A stretch of 64,000 bases of DNA, from contig JADJEZ010000001.1 in the NCBI GenBank assembly GCA_016708825.1, forward strand, positions 346,969 through 410,968, in the 5' to 3' direction. The notes under the pieces are model-generated. The model was not told where the DNA came from and did no database searches. It saw nothing but the letters and a program-made list of their open reading frames with translations. Each line of letters starts with the position of its first letter. Positions within the stretch are counted from its first letter, which is position 1. The stretch is from Betaproteobacteria bacterium. Its GTDB lineage: Bacteria > Pseudomonadota > Gammaproteobacteria > Burkholderiales > Usitatibacteraceae. The translations under genes and the position numbers were made by a program. Positions 51,356 to 61,734 of the stretch are shown here, piece after piece.

Positions 51356-51757
51356 GTGGCAGACACGAAGACCCTTGCCGGCGTGCGCGTGATGGTGATC
51401 GACGACAGCAACACGATTCGTCGCAGCGCGGAGATCTACCTGATGCAGGCGGGATGCCAGGTCATCCTCGCCGAGAACGGTTTCGACGCGCTTGCGAAGA
51501 TCGCCGACCACGAGCCCGACCTCATATTCGTGGACATCATGATGCCGCGCCTGGACGGCTACCAGACCTGCGCGCTGATCAAGAAGAGCGGCAAGCACCA
51601 CGCGACGCCGGTCATCATGCTTTCCTCGAAGGACAGCCTTTTCGACCGCGCGCGCGGTCGGATGGTCGGTTCCGACGAATACCTCACGAAGCCGTTCACC
51701 AAGGAAAGCCTGCTCCGGACCGTCGAGACACACCTCGCGCACCGGAGTCCGGCCTGA
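51356..51757 (+). CDS. pilG: Twitching motility response regulator PilG
   Basis: Single-domain CheY-like regulator of the Pil-Chp system that promotes pilus extension. It is 133 residues from a GTG at 51356 preceded by a strong Shine-Dalgarno (GAGGAAGG). Phospho-acceptor Asp is in LIFVDIMMPRLDGY, the acidic pair in VIDDSN, the Thr/Ser switch in VIMLSSKD and the Lys in LTKPF. An open TTG extension upstream lacks a ribosome site and was not used. Confidence 0.95.
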   Translation: MADTKTLAGVRVMVIDDSNTIRRSAEIYLMQAGCQVILAENGFDALAKIADHEPDLIFVDIMMPRLDGYQTCALIKKSGKHHATPVIMLSSKDSLFDRARGRMVGSDEYLTKPFTKESLLRTVETHLAHRSPA

Positions 51758-51790
51758 CGAACCCGAATCACGCAACGGAGCCCTAGCCAA

Positions 51791-52156
51791 ATGCCGATCA
51801 AGAAAGTGATGGTAGTGGACGATTCCCCTACGGAGCGCGCCTACCTCGAGGGCCTCCTCAAGAAGAAGGGATTCGACGTGATTCTCGTCGACAGCGGCGA
51901 GGCCGCCATAGAGCGCGCGAAGACCGAGCGCCCGGACCTCATCCTCATGGACGTGGTCATGCCGGGGCTGAACGGCTTTCAGGCGACGCGCGCCATCACG
52001 CGCGATGAGTCGACGAAGCACATTCCCGTCGTCATCTGCACCACGAAGGACCAGGAGACGGACAAGATCTGGGGCCTGAGGCAGGGCGCAAAGGATTACG
52101 TCACGAAGCCGATCAACGAAGCCGACCTGATCGACAAGATCAAGTCGTTCGGCTGA
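51791..52156 (+). CDS. pilH: Twitching motility response regulator PilH
   Basis: Second CheY-like regulator, thought to oppose PilG or act as a phosphate sink. It is 121 residues. The acidic pair is in MVVDDSPTERAYLEGLL, the phospho-acceptor in LILMDVVMPGLNGF, the switch residue in VVICTTKDQETDKIWG and the Lys in VTKPI; the WGLRQGAKDY segment is typical of PilH. It lies 33 bases after pilG. Confidence 0.95.
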   Translation: MPIKKVMVVDDSPTERAYLEGLLKKKGFDVILVDSGEAAIERAKTERPDLILMDVVMPGLNGFQATRAITRDESTKHIPVVICTTKDQETDKIWGLRQGAKDYVTKPINEADLIDKIKSFG

Positions 52157-52169
52157 GGCGCCAGGCCCC

Positions 52170-52685
52170 TTGGCGCGACGCACCGGCCTTCGCGAGTTCC
52201 AGCTTTCGGTCGCAGAGCGGCTGCGCACCGCGGCGACGCGGACGACCCCGCTATCGAAGCTGGGATTCCAGGTCGGGGGCGTGAATTGGTTCGTGCCGCT
52301 GCATCTCGTGAGCGAAGTGATCCCGCTCCCGCCCTTTGTCGCGGTGCCGCTCACGCAGCCCTGGTTTCGTGGCGTGGCGAATGTCCGGGGAAACCTGTTC
52401 AGCATCGTCGACTTTTCCGCATTCCAGGGAGGAGAGGCGACCCCGGGCGGCATCGACCGGCGGGTGATCCTGGTGTCCGACAAGCTCATCGGCGGCGCCG
52501 GCCTCCTGGTTTCACGGATGCTGGGACTGCGCAATCCCGAGAGCTTCGACCCTGCGGCGCGTCCGCCGGAAGCCGCCAGCTGGGTGGGTGGCGTTTTCAC
52601 GGATGCGGCCGGCGCCTCCTGGCAGGAGTTGGAACTGGCCCACCTCGCGAAGGACCAGCGATTCCTGGAGGTCGGAAGCCACTAG
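52170..52685 (+). CDS. pilI: CheW-like adaptor PilI
   Basis: Couples the receptor PilJ to the kinase ChpA. It is 171 residues with one CheW domain (about 25-165), including FQVGGVNWFVPLHLVSEVIPLPPF and GVANVRGNLFSIVDFS. The assigned TTG at 52170 has little ribosome-site support, so an internal start could be used, but the domain is complete from residue 25 on. It lies 13 bases after pilH. Confidence 0.92.
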   Translation: MARRTGLREFQLSVAERLRTAATRTTPLSKLGFQVGGVNWFVPLHLVSEVIPLPPFVAVPLTQPWFRGVANVRGNLFSIVDFSAFQGGEATPGGIDRRVILVSDKLIGGAGLLVSRMLGLRNPESFDPAARPPEAASWVGGVFTDAAGASWQELELAHLAKDQRFLEVGSH

Positions 52686-52737
52686 GCGCGCAGCGAAGCG
52701 GAATCGACCTCGAATACCACGCAGCACGGAGAACACC

Positions 52738-54991
52738 ATGGCCAAAGCACCGCCGGCAAGACCCAGGAAATCGTTCTCGGACTTTTTCCGGAAGTTCACC
52801 GCGTCCAAGCCCAAGGCGGCTGCCCGGCCGGTATCCGCCGGCTCGTCGACCATGACGAAGCTGCCGGCCGGCGGCGGTTCAGAGAGCCGGCCGGCCGGCC
52901 AGACATCAGGCGCGGGCAGCTCGGCGGCAAGACTGCCGGCACCGGCGGCGGGGCCGCTGAGCCTCGAGCGCTTCTCCCTGCCTCTGATCGGGCACCTTCC
53001 GGTCACGCAGCAGATGAACATCCTCGGAACCATGGCCCTGGGGCTCGTGGCGCTCACGGCGCTGATGGTGTTCCTGGACGCATCGGCCCGGTCGCAGAAC
53101 GCGACCTATGTGACTGTGGCCTCGCAGATGCAGTACCACACGCAGCGCCTCGCGAAGGCGGCGAGCCTCGCGGCACGGGGCTCGCCAACCGCGTTTCCAC
53201 AGGTGCAGGACAGCCGGGACGAGTTCGCCAACTACCTGAGCGTGCTGACGAAGGGCGGATTCGCCTTCGGAGTCGAGGTGCCGACGGCGGCCAGCAACGA
53301 TGAACTGAAGAGCCGCCTCGAAGAGCTCGGGCAACGCTGGCCGAACTCGTCCGACGCGGCCTCCGCGATCCTCGCGGCACGTGGAGACCTGGTCGCGCTC
53401 GCGCAGAACATCGCCCAGATCCGCGTGGGTTCCGAGGAAATGGCCACCGTTTCCCAGGAGCTGACCGGGCTCATGACGCAGTCGGGCTCCCCCCTTGCGC
53501 AGGTGCTTCGGGCCAACCGCCTCACGTTCCTTTCCGAGCGGCTCGGGCGCGGGTCGGCCGAGATCCTGGGCGCCGAGACCATCGATCCGGAAGTGCCCTT
53601 CCTCATCGGCAAGGACACCAACGACCTGCGCGACATCATCAAGGCGCTCGAATCCGGAAACGAGACCCTGGGCATCGTCGCCATTCGCGACGCCGAGGTG
53701 CGCGAAGCTCGCCGAGCTCAAGAAGCAGTTCGAGGGCTTCGAGAAGAACGTGGGCCCGATCCTGCGCGAACTGCAGAAGCTCGTGTCGGCCCGGCAGGCC
53801 GGCGCCCAGCTCGTCGCGGGCTCGGAACAGCTGCAGGGGGCCGTAGGCCGCCTGCAGGAGGCCCTGCAGGGTGAGAGGTCCGTCGCGACGCTCATCGCCG
53901 TGGTCGCCTTCGCGGCCCTGCTGGTCTTCGTGCTCGTCGCGATGGGCCTCGTGTTCCTCGCGGACAGCAAGCGCAGTTCGGTGCGCGCAGAGCGCGAGAA
54001 CAAGAAGAACCAGGAGGCGATTCTGCGGCTGCTCAACGAGATGGGAGACCTCGCGGACGGCGACCTCACCGTGAAGGCGGAGGTGACCGAGGACATCACG
54101 GGCGCCATCGCGGACTCGATGAACTACACCATCGACGAGCTGAGATCCCTGGTGACCGGGGTGAACAGCGCCGCCATTTCGGTGACGCAGAAAACGGAGC
54201 AGGCGCAGTCCGTTTCCGCGGAACTGCTCGGCGCCGCCGAGCGCCAGTCACGGGAGATCGAGGAAACGACCTCCCAGGTGCTCCAGGTTTCGCGCTCGAT
54301 TTCGGAGGTGTCTTCCACGGCCGAGGAAGGCGCCCAGGTGGCCCACCGCTCGCTGGCGGCCGCCGACAAGGGTCGCCTCGCCGTGGAGAACTCGATCTCC
54401 GGCATGAACGACATCCGCGAGCAGATCCAGGAGACCTCGAAGCGGATCAAGCGCCTCGGCGAATCCTCGCAGGAGATCGGCGAGATCGTGGAGCTCATCG
54501 CGGACATCACCGAGCAGACGAACGTCCTCGCGCTCAACGCCGCGATCCAGGCGGCTTCGGCGGGCGAGGCGGGACGGGGATTCTCGGTGGTTGCCGAAGA
54601 GGTGCAGCGCCTGGCCGAACGCTCGGGCGAGGCGACCAAGCAGATCGGGGCCATCGTGAAGACGATTCAGGCCGACACCCAGGACGCCGTGGCGGCCATG
54701 GAGAAGTCCACGCAGGGCGTGGTCGAGGGAGCGAAGCTCTCCGATGCCGCCGGCCAGGCCCTCACCGAGATCGATACGGTTACGAAGAGCCTCGCGCTCC
54801 TGATCGAACAGATCTCGCAGGCGACGCACACGCAGGCCGAGGCGACGACCGCGGTGGCCAAGAACATGCAGGAGATCCTGGAGATCACCCGCCAGACCAC
54901 GAGAGGCACCCAGCAGACGGCGGGTTCGATCAAGGACCTCTCCGACGTGGCGCAGGAGCTCAAGAGCTCCGTTGCCGGCTTCAAGCTCTAG
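52738..54991 (+). pseudogene. pilJ: Methyl-accepting chemotaxis receptor PilJ (one-base frameshift)
   Basis: Membrane receptor of the Pil-Chp system. The start at 52738 (MAKAPPARPRKSFSDFFRKF) leads through a Pro/Ala-rich linker to a membrane helix (LGTMALGLVALTALMVFL) and a periplasmic region. After GIVAIRDAEVR near 53700-53706 the frame breaks; the other frame continues KLAELKKQFEGFEKNVGPILREL through a second membrane helix, HAMP and the signalling hairpin NVLALNAAIQAASAGEAGRG to 54991. Removing one base (CGCGAAG to CGCAAG) gives 750 residues with the expected order. A sequence error is likely because its partners are intact. Confidence 0.9.
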
Positions 54992-54997
54992 GAGATC

Positions 54998-57900
54998 ATG
55001 GCCGCCCGGCCTTCCACCGGTTTCGATCTTGGCCCGCTCAGCTGGGTCAAGACCGAGATCGACCATTCGCTGGGACAGGCGCGGGAAAATCTCGACAAGA
55101 TCGTCGCGACGCCGGCCGATCGCGGGCCGGTCAAGTACATCCTCACGCACCTGCACCAGGCAACGGGTGCGCTCGCCATGGTCGGTCTCGGGGCGGCTAC
55201 CCGGTTCAACGAGGAGCTCGAGCGTCTGGTTTCCTCGGTCGACTCGTGCGACGACCAGGCGATCGCCGAACGCGTGCCGGTAGCCAAGCGGGCCATCTCG
55301 CTGCTGTCGGGCTACCTGGACGCCCTGATGGGCGGCGGAACCGACCAGCCGATGTCGCTCCTGCCCGCATATCTCGAGCTGAACCGCGCCCGCGGCGCGA
55401 ACGACGCGACGGAGGGTGACCTGTTTCACCCCGATCTCGGCGCCGAGCTTCCCGCCTTCGGCGAGCCGCCGAAGGCGGTCGACGATGCCGTGCTCGCCAA
55501 GGCGCTCGCTCACCAGCGGGCCCAATACCAGCAGGGCCTGCTGCGCGTCTTGCGCGGCGCGGATGCGGCCGAGGCGTTTCGCGCGATGCAGGGTGCGATC
55601 ACGGCGGTCGAATCGCTGCAGGCCGCAACCCCCAATCGACCGTTCTGGATGGCCGCGGCCGGTTTCCTCGATGCGCTCGCGTTCGATGGCGTCGCGCTGG
55701 AACCGCAGGGCAAGGCCCTGCTCGCGAAGATGGACCAGCAGGTGAAGCAGTTGATCGACGGCTCCGCGAAGGTGCCCGAGCGCCTGTTCCGGGACCTGCT
55801 GCTCCAGGTGGGGCGAAGCCGCCCGGTCACGCAGCGCATCGCGGGCCTGAAGGCCGCCTTTCGGCTCGAAGAAATCCTCGCAACCCCGAGGCCCCTGCAA
55901 GGCGACGAGACCGACGAGGCGCTGAGCGCTCTCGTGCGTGAGCTGCGCGAGCTCACGTCGCTCCAGAAGGATACCTGGCTCAAGTTCACGTCCGGCAACC
56001 GCGCCGCCCTCGAGCCCGTGGGAAAGCAGGCGCTGGCGCTGGTCGACCGCGCCTCGCACCTGCCTCGACGCGAACTCCAGGTCGTCTTCCAGCGGCTGGC
56101 CGACGTCGCACCGACCCTCAAGGCGCGCGCCATCCCGCCTTCGGAAACGCAGGCGCTGGAGGTCGCGACCGCGCTCCTCTTTATCGAGTCCGCACTGGAG
56201 AATTACTTCCGGCTGGGCAGCGACTTCGAGCGCCAGGCCAGGGCGGTATCGGAACGCCTGAAGGCAGCGCTTGCGGGCGAGGCCGTTCCTCCGATGGACA
56301 CGATCGAGGGCGGAATCCTCGACGAGATGACGAGGCGTGCCCAGGAGAAGCTCCTGGTCTTCCAGGTGGGCCAGGAAGTCCAGGTGAACCTCCAGGGAAT
56401 CGAGCAGGCCCTGGACGCGTTCTTCCGCGACGCGTCCCGGCGCGACGGACTGAGGGCGCTTCCGGACCAGTTCGCGCAGATCCAGGGCGCGCTCATGATC
56501 ATGGAACTCGATGCGGCCGCCGGGCTCAACGCTGCCGTGTCCGCACGCGTCCAGCAGTTCGCGGAAGGCACGCTGGACGGCCAGGGCGAGGCCGCCGAGA
56601 TGGTGGCGGACGGTCTCTCCGCGCTCGGCCTGTACATCACCGCGCTGCAGCAGGGCGCTGCCCGGCCGGAGGAAGTCCTGAGGCCGGCGCTGGTGCGCTT
56701 CGGGCTCGCGCCCTCCGCGCATGCGATCGCCGAGGACGCGCTGCGAAGGACGGGCACCATCTCGCCGCTGGATGTCGACGTGCAGAAGCAGAAGGTCCAG
56801 GCACTCTACGAGGACTGGAAGGAGGCGCCGGCGGAAGAGGTGAAGGTGAAGCTCGAGCGCGCGGTCGACGACCTCAAGCGTGACGCGGTCGTGATTGCCG
56901 ATTCCGACCTGGCCCGGCAGAGCGAAGAGGCCCTTGTCGCCCTTCAGGACGCGGCCGACGCAAACCAGACGGGCGTCTTTCGCGCCATCCAGGGCCTTGC
57001 GCCCGAAAAGCCGCCGGAAACCCCGCCGCCCCAGGTCGTGCAGCTTGTCGACGCCCCCGGCGCGGAAGTCGACAGGGAACTCCTGGAAATCTTTCTCGAG
57101 GAGGCGGCAGAAGTCGCCGCGACCATCGCGCAGAACCACGAGGACTGCAGCAACGTTCCGCACAACCGCGAGGCGCTCATCACCATCCGGCGCGGGTTCC
57201 ACACGCTCAAGGGAAGTGGTCGGATGGTCGGGTTGACCGATCTCGGCGAAGTCGCCTGGCAATGCGAGCAGGTGTTGAACAAGTGGCTCAAGGACGAGAA
57301 GCCCGCCACGCCCGGCCTGCTGGCCTTCGTCGACCTCGCCCGCCGATCGTTCTCGGCGTGGATCGAGCAGCTCAAGGCCGGGATCGAGACGCAAATCGAC
57401 GGGACGGAGATCGCGCGCAAGGCCGAGCAGCTCAAGAGTGGCGAAGCGGCTGCACCGGCGCCCGTCCTCGAGGCGTTCGCCGAACGCGTGGCCGAGCCGC
57501 CCGGTGGCGACGTGGCCGCACCCCCGGAAGGCTTTACCTTCGAGGCGCTCGATTTCGGGCACGCCGACGTATCCCCGGGGGAAGCGGACGAGCTGTCGGA
57601 AGCAGCCTCCGCCGGCGCCGCGCCCGAAGCGACCCCGGAGGCCATCGAGGAGCAGGATGTGGTGGTGGGCCCGGTCACGGTTTCGCCGGCCCTGTTCTCG
57701 ATCTACATCGGCGAGGCGGACCAGCACGTGGCCACCCTCGAGCACGAGATGTCGGCGATCGAGGCCGATCCCCTGCATCCGGTGAGCCACGAGTTCATGC
57801 GTGCCGCTCACACGCTCACGAGCAGTTCCCGGACCACGGGATTTCTCCGGCTGGCGGACGTGGCGCACGCACTGGAGAAATGGCTTGCCGAGGCGATCGA

Positions 57901-60802
57901 CTACCCGCCCGAGTTCACGGCCGCAAGGCTCGCGACGACACGCCGTGCCGTCGATGGCGTGATCGCCATGGTGCGCTCCATCGCCGCACGGGCGCACCCG
58001 CTTGGTCGCGAGGATCTCGTCCTGGATCTCCTGGCGATGCGCGAGGTGCTCCACGATGCGAGGCGCACCGGGGAGGGCACCCATATCCGGATGCCGGGCG
58101 TGGTGCGGGACGCGCTGCACGCACAGGCGAGCCCTGAAGTCGAACCGGTCGAGCCAGCCTCGCCTGTCGAGCCGCCCGTCGAACCCGACCTTCCCGGCGC
58201 AAGGGTGACCGAGACGGCCGAAGAGCCGGAGCCGATCGAGGCGCGCGCGGCCTCACCGGACGTTCCGGCGCCGGCGCAGCCGCCGGCCCCGGCGCAGGAA
58301 CCGGTCGAAGCCGAAGCGCCATTGCAACCGGTGCAGGCCGAACTCGCGTCCATCGTGACGGAGGAATCGTCCGTCGAACCGGTCGTGGGCACCGAACCGG
58401 TTCCCGTGCGTGGCGCTTCGCCCGTGGAGCCGGAAGCCACGCCGACCGTCGAGACCGTGGAGGAGACGCCGCGGCCCTTCGAAGCCGGCAAGGACCAGAG
58501 GAAGATCAAGGACGACGTCGACCGCGACCTGCTGCCGATATTCCTCGACGAGGCCCGCGAGCTCGTGCCGGCAGTGAGCGACGGGGTGCGGCGATGGAAA
58601 GCCAACCCGGCCGATCCGACACCCGCCGTGGACCTGCGCCGCCACCTCCACACGCTGAAGGGAAGCGCACGGATGACGGGGCTCATGCGCCTCGGGGAGC
58701 TCGCGCACGTGCTCGAGACGCGGCTCGCCGACATGGAGGCCACGGCCTCGCCCGCGGAACGCGATTTCGAGGAGGCCGAGGACAGGATCGACCGGTTCTC
58801 GGTCGCGCTCGAGCGCCTGTCCCGCGGCGAGGACCTGCAGGACCTCGTGCCGCTGGAAGTTCCCGTCTCCGAGGTCTTCGAGCAGCAGAAGGACAAGGCC
58901 ACGCCGCTCGCGATGATCGCCGCGGCCGCGGAGACGAAAGCGCGGCAGCAGGAGCTGCCGCCAGAACTGCGCGAGCTGCGAACGGCGCTGCTGCGCGTGA
59001 ACGCGGACCTGGTCGACCAGTTCGTGAACGAGGCGGGCGAGCTCTCGATCGCGCGTTCGCGGATAGAGGGCGAGATGGCGGCCTTCAAGCGCGCCCTGTC
59101 GGACCTCTCCGAAAACGTTGCGCGGATGCGCGCGCAGATTCGCGAGATCGAGATCGCGTCCGAAGGGCAGATGCAGAGCCGGTTGAAGGAGCAGGAGGAG
59201 CACGGCGCCGCCTTCGACCCCCTCGAGTTCGACCGGTTCACGCGCATGCAGGAACTGACCCGATTCCTCACGGAGTCGCTCGCCGACGTGATCACCCTGC
59301 AGCAGGGCCTGCAGAAGAACATCGACGAGACCGAACTCGCGATACTGCTGCAGGCGCGGCTCAACCGCGACCTCCAGCAGGGCCTCATGGGCGTGCGCCT
59401 CGTGCCCCTGGCCAACCTTGCGGACCGGTTCTACCGGGTCGTTCGCCAGACCGCGAAGGACGTCGGCAAGAAGGCCAACCTGGAGCTCAAGGGCATACGC
59501 GTGGAGCTCGACCGCTCCATGCTGGAGAAGATCACGGCGCCCTTCGAGCACCTCCTCAGGAACGCCGTGGCGCACGGCATCGAGCTGCCTCGCGAGCGCA
59601 CCGACGCCGGCAAGCCCGAGATCGGCGAGATCGCGATCGACGCCGTGCAGCGGGGCAACGAGGTCGTCCTGAGCGTTACCGACGACGGCGGCGGCCTGGA
59701 CTACGCCCGCATCCGCGAGCGCGCCGTGGAGCTCGGGCTGCTGGACGCCGGCGAGGAGCTGCCCGACGTGGCGGTGGCGCAGTTCATTTTCTGGCCGGGA
59801 TTCTCCACGGCGAGGGAGATCACGCAGGTGGCAGGCCGTGGCGTCGGCATGGACGTCGTGAAGAGCGAGATCACCTCGCTCGGCGGGCGCATGGAGCTCG
59901 CCTCCACGCCGGGCCGCGGAACGACGTTCACGATTACGCTGCCGCTGACGCTCGCCGTTTCCCAGGCGGTGATGCTGCGGGCGGGCGACCGGCTGTACGC
60001 GGTGCCGTCGGTCATGATCGACCAGGTGCAGGAATTCAAGGGGACGCAGTACGTGGAGGCGTTCGAGCGCGGCGAGGTCCTGTGGAAGGACAATCGCTAT
60101 CCGCTCCGGTCCCTCAACGCGCTGCTGGGTCTTCCCGACAGCGTCGTTCCTCCTCGCCAGATCCCGGTACTGCTGCTGCGCAGCGGCATCCAGCGAGCCG
60201 CCGTGCGCGTCGACGAAATCGTGGGAAACCGCGAAGTCGTGGTGAAGACGATCGGACCGCAGCTCGCGCGGCTTGCCGGCGTGGCCGGCGCGACCGTGCT
60301 CGGCAACGGGCAGGTCGTTCTCATCCTGAACCCGGTGAATCTCGTGCACCGCAGGCCGTCGGCGGGCGACGCCGTGCAGGTCGCGATTCCCGAGGCACCC
60401 GCACCCGTCGAGACGAAGCCGGCCGTGCCCCTGGTGATGGTCGTGGACGATTCCCTGACGGTGCGCAAGATCACCGGCCGCATGCTTGCGCGGGAAGGAT
60501 ACGAGTTCGTCACCGCCAAGGACGGCGTCGATGCGCTGCAGCAACTCCAGGACGTGCGGCCCGACGTGATCCTGCTCGACGTCGAGATGCCGCGCATGGA
60601 CGGTTTCGAGTTCGCGAGGAACATGCGCGCGGACGAGTCCACGAAGTCCATCCCGATCATCATGATCACGTCGCGAACGGCCGAGAAGCACCGCAACCGC
60701 GCCCTGGAACTCGGCGTGAACGAGTACATGGGCAAGCCCTACCAGGAAGAGCAGCTGCTCGCGCTCATCTCGCGCTATGCCCGCCAGACCTCGATCGCCT
60801 GA
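54998..60802 (+). CDS. pilL: Chemosensory hybrid histidine kinase ChpA/PilL
   Basis: CheA-type hub kinase that phosphorylates PilG and PilH. It is 1934 residues. Histidine-phosphotransfer modules include FHTLKGSGRM near residue 734, a variant AHTLTSSSRT near 937 and LHTLKGSARM near 1217, with a degenerate N-terminal module (HLHQATGALAMVGLG) near 50. Pro/Glu/Val-rich linkers separate them. A CheA dimerisation helix region is followed by HATPase boxes LLRNAVAHGIE (about 1519), DDGGGLDYARI and GRGVGMDVVKSE (about 1613), a CheW domain (about 1650-1790) and a C-terminal receiver with Asp in ILLDVEMPRMDGF (about 1858). It starts six bases after pilJ. Confidence 0.96.
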   Translation: MAARPSTGFDLGPLSWVKTEIDHSLGQARENLDKIVATPADRGPVKYILTHLHQATGALAMVGLGAATRFNEELERLVSSVDSCDDQAIAERVPVAKRAISLLSGYLDALMGGGTDQPMSLLPAYLELNRARGANDATEGDLFHPDLGAELPAFGEPPKAVDDAVLAKALAHQRAQYQQGLLRVLRGADAAEAFRAMQGAITAVESLQAATPNRPFWMAAAGFLDALAFDGVALEPQGKALLAKMDQQVKQLIDGSAKVPERLFRDLLLQVGRSRPVTQRIAGLKAAFRLEEILATPRPLQGDETDEALSALVRELRELTSLQKDTWLKFTSGNRAALEPVGKQALALVDRASHLPRRELQVVFQRLADVAPTLKARAIPPSETQALEVATALLFIESALENYFRLGSDFERQARAVSERLKAALAGEAVPPMDTIEGGILDEMTRRAQEKLLVFQVGQEVQVNLQGIEQALDAFFRDASRRDGLRALPDQFAQIQGALMIMELDAAAGLNAAVSARVQQFAEGTLDGQGEAAEMVADGLSALGLYITALQQGAARPEEVLRPALVRFGLAPSAHAIAEDALRRTGTISPLDVDVQKQKVQALYEDWKEAPAEEVKVKLERAVDDLKRDAVVIADSDLARQSEEALVALQDAADANQTGVFRAIQGLAPEKPPETPPPQVVQLVDAPGAEVDRELLEIFLEEAAEVAATIAQNHEDCSNVPHNREALITIRRGFHTLKGSGRMVGLTDLGEVAWQCEQVLNKWLKDEKPATPGLLAFVDLARRSFSAWIEQLKAGIETQIDGTEIARKAEQLKSGEAAAPAPVLEAFAERVAEPPGGDVAAPPEGFTFEALDFGHADVSPGEADELSEAASAGAAPEATPEAIEEQDVVVGPVTVSPALFSIYIGEADQHVATLEHEMSAIEADPLHPVSHEFMRAAHTLTSSSRTTGFLRLADVAHALEKWLAEAIDYPPEFTAARLATTRRAVDGVIAMVRSIAARAHPLGREDLVLDLLAMREVLHDARRTGEGTHIRMPGVVRDALHAQASPEVEPVEPASPVEPPVEPDLPGARVTETAEEPEPIEARAASPDVPAPAQPPAPAQEPVEAEAPLQPVQAELASIVTEESSVEPVVGTEPVPVRGASPVEPEATPTVETVEETPRPFEAGKDQRKIKDDVDRDLLPIFLDEARELVPAVSDGVRRWKANPADPTPAVDLRRHLHTLKGSARMTGLMRLGELAHVLETRLADMEATASPAERDFEEAEDRIDRFSVALERLSRGEDLQDLVPLEVPVSEVFEQQKDKATPLAMIAAAAETKARQQELPPELRELRTALLRVNADLVDQFVNEAGELSIARSRIEGEMAAFKRALSDLSENVARMRAQIREIEIASEGQMQSRLKEQEEHGAAFDPLEFDRFTRMQELTRFLTESLADVITLQQGLQKNIDETELAILLQARLNRDLQQGLMGVRLVPLANLADRFYRVVRQTAKDVGKKANLELKGIRVELDRSMLEKITAPFEHLLRNAVAHGIELPRERTDAGKPEIGEIAIDAVQRGNEVVLSVTDDGGGLDYARIRERAVELGLLDAGEELPDVAVAQFIFWPGFSTAREITQVAGRGVGMDVVKSEITSLGGRMELASTPGRGTTFTITLPLTLAVSQAVMLRAGDRLYAVPSVMIDQVQEFKGTQYVEAFERGEVLWKDNRYPLRSLNALLGLPDSVVPPRQIPVLLLRSGIQRAAVRVDEIVGNREVVVKTIGPQLARLAGVAGATVLGNGQVVLILNPVNLVHRRPSAGDAVQVAIPEAPAPVETKPAVPLVMVVDDSLTVRKITGRMLAREGYEFVTAKDGVDALQQLQDVRPDVILLDVEMPRMDGFEFARNMRADESTKSIPIIMITSRTAEKHRNRALELGVNEYMGKPYQEEQLLALISRYARQTSIA

Positions 60803-60817
60803 GCGGCGGGTTGGCGC

Positions 60818-61626
60818 CTACCGGAAGTAGGCGAGCACCGCCACGCCGAGCACGATGCGGTACCACGCGAAGGCCCGGAAGTCGTGGCTCGCGACGTAGC
60901 GGATGAGGCCGCGCACCGCGACGAGCGCCGCAAGGAAGCTGACCGCGAACCCGACGGCGAAGGGGCCGAGGTCCGTCGCGTCGAACAGGTGCCGGTACTT
61001 GGCCACCTGGTAGCCCGTCGCGGCGAACATGATCGGCACCGACAGGAAGAAGGAGAATTCCGTCGCGGCCTGCCGTGAAAGCCCGAAGATCATGCCTCCC
61101 ATGATCGTCGCACCCGAGCGGGAAGTGCCGGGGATGAGCGAGAAGCACTGCGCAAACCCGACCTTGAGGGCGTCCTTCCACCCCATCTCGTCGACATTCA
61201 GGATGCGCGGGACCCCGTGACGGCCATACCAGCGCTCGACCGCGAAGATCACGATCGAGCCGGAGACGAGGGCGACGGCCACGCTGACCGGGTTGAAGAG
61301 GAAAGCCTTGATCTCGCGCTGGAAGGCGGAGCCCGACCATCGCCGCGGGAAGGAACGCCACCCAGGAGATTCGTCGCGAATCGCCGCTGCACCGGATCGG
61401 ACCCGAGGCCCGAGAATGCGCGGGCAAAGCGGGCGCGATACTCCCAGCAGACCGCGAGGATCGCGCCCAGCTGGATCACGATGTCGAAGACCTTCCCTTT
61501 CTCGTCGTTCAGGCCGAGGAGGTCGGAGAGGATGATGAGGTGGCCCGTCGACGAGACGGGAAGGAACTCGGTGAGTCCCTCTACCACCCCGAGGACGAAG
61601 GCCTTGGCGAGCGAGGCGGGATCCAT
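60818..61626 (-). pseudogene. uppP: Undecaprenyl-diphosphatase UppP (two one-base frameshifts)
   Basis: Membrane phosphatase that recycles undecaprenyl diphosphate for cell-wall synthesis and confers bacitracin tolerance. The N-terminal frame from 61626 has MDPASLAKAFVLGVVEGLTEFLPVSSTGH, the family signature. After RRFATNLL the frame breaks near 61363; a second frame covers WVAFLPAAMVGL, and a third from near 61333 carries FQREIKAFLFNPVSVAVALV to the end, including the catalytic LIPGTSRSGATIMGGM. Two extra bases (GG to GGG in CTGGTGGCG, and C to CC in GGCTCGCC) explain both shifts; removing them gives 268 residues, the usual length. Sequence error is likely. Confidence 0.9.
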
Positions 61627-61668
61627 CGGCGCGTAGTGTATCAGCGGCGCAGGCGCCGCCGTGCACGC

Positions 61669-61696
61669 GAAACGGGCGGCTTGCGCCGCCCGTTTC
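61669..61696. terminator. Perfect 12-base stem-loop between uppP and the P460 gene
   Basis: GAAACGGGCGGC (61669-61680) pairs exactly with GCCGCCCGTTTC (61685-61696) around a TTGC loop. It stands 38 bases after the cytochrome P460 gene stop on the minus strand. There is no long U tract, but the stem ends in GTTTC, so it is a plausible terminator or mRNA-end stabiliser. Confidence 0.55.
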
Positions 61697-61734
61697 GGCC
61701 GCCAAGGCGGGGCGACGCTTCCTTTCCGCTTCCT

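Noticed and set aside
54248..58120. A 1290-codon open frame on the minus strand opposite pilJ and ChpA
   Set aside because: It lies fully antisense to well-supported genes, is dominated by Arg, Gly, Leu and Asp in low-complexity order, and matches no family. High GC creates such frames.
58253..60691. An 812-codon minus-strand frame opposite the ChpA kinase core
   Set aside because: Antisense to a conserved kinase and without recognisable domain content.
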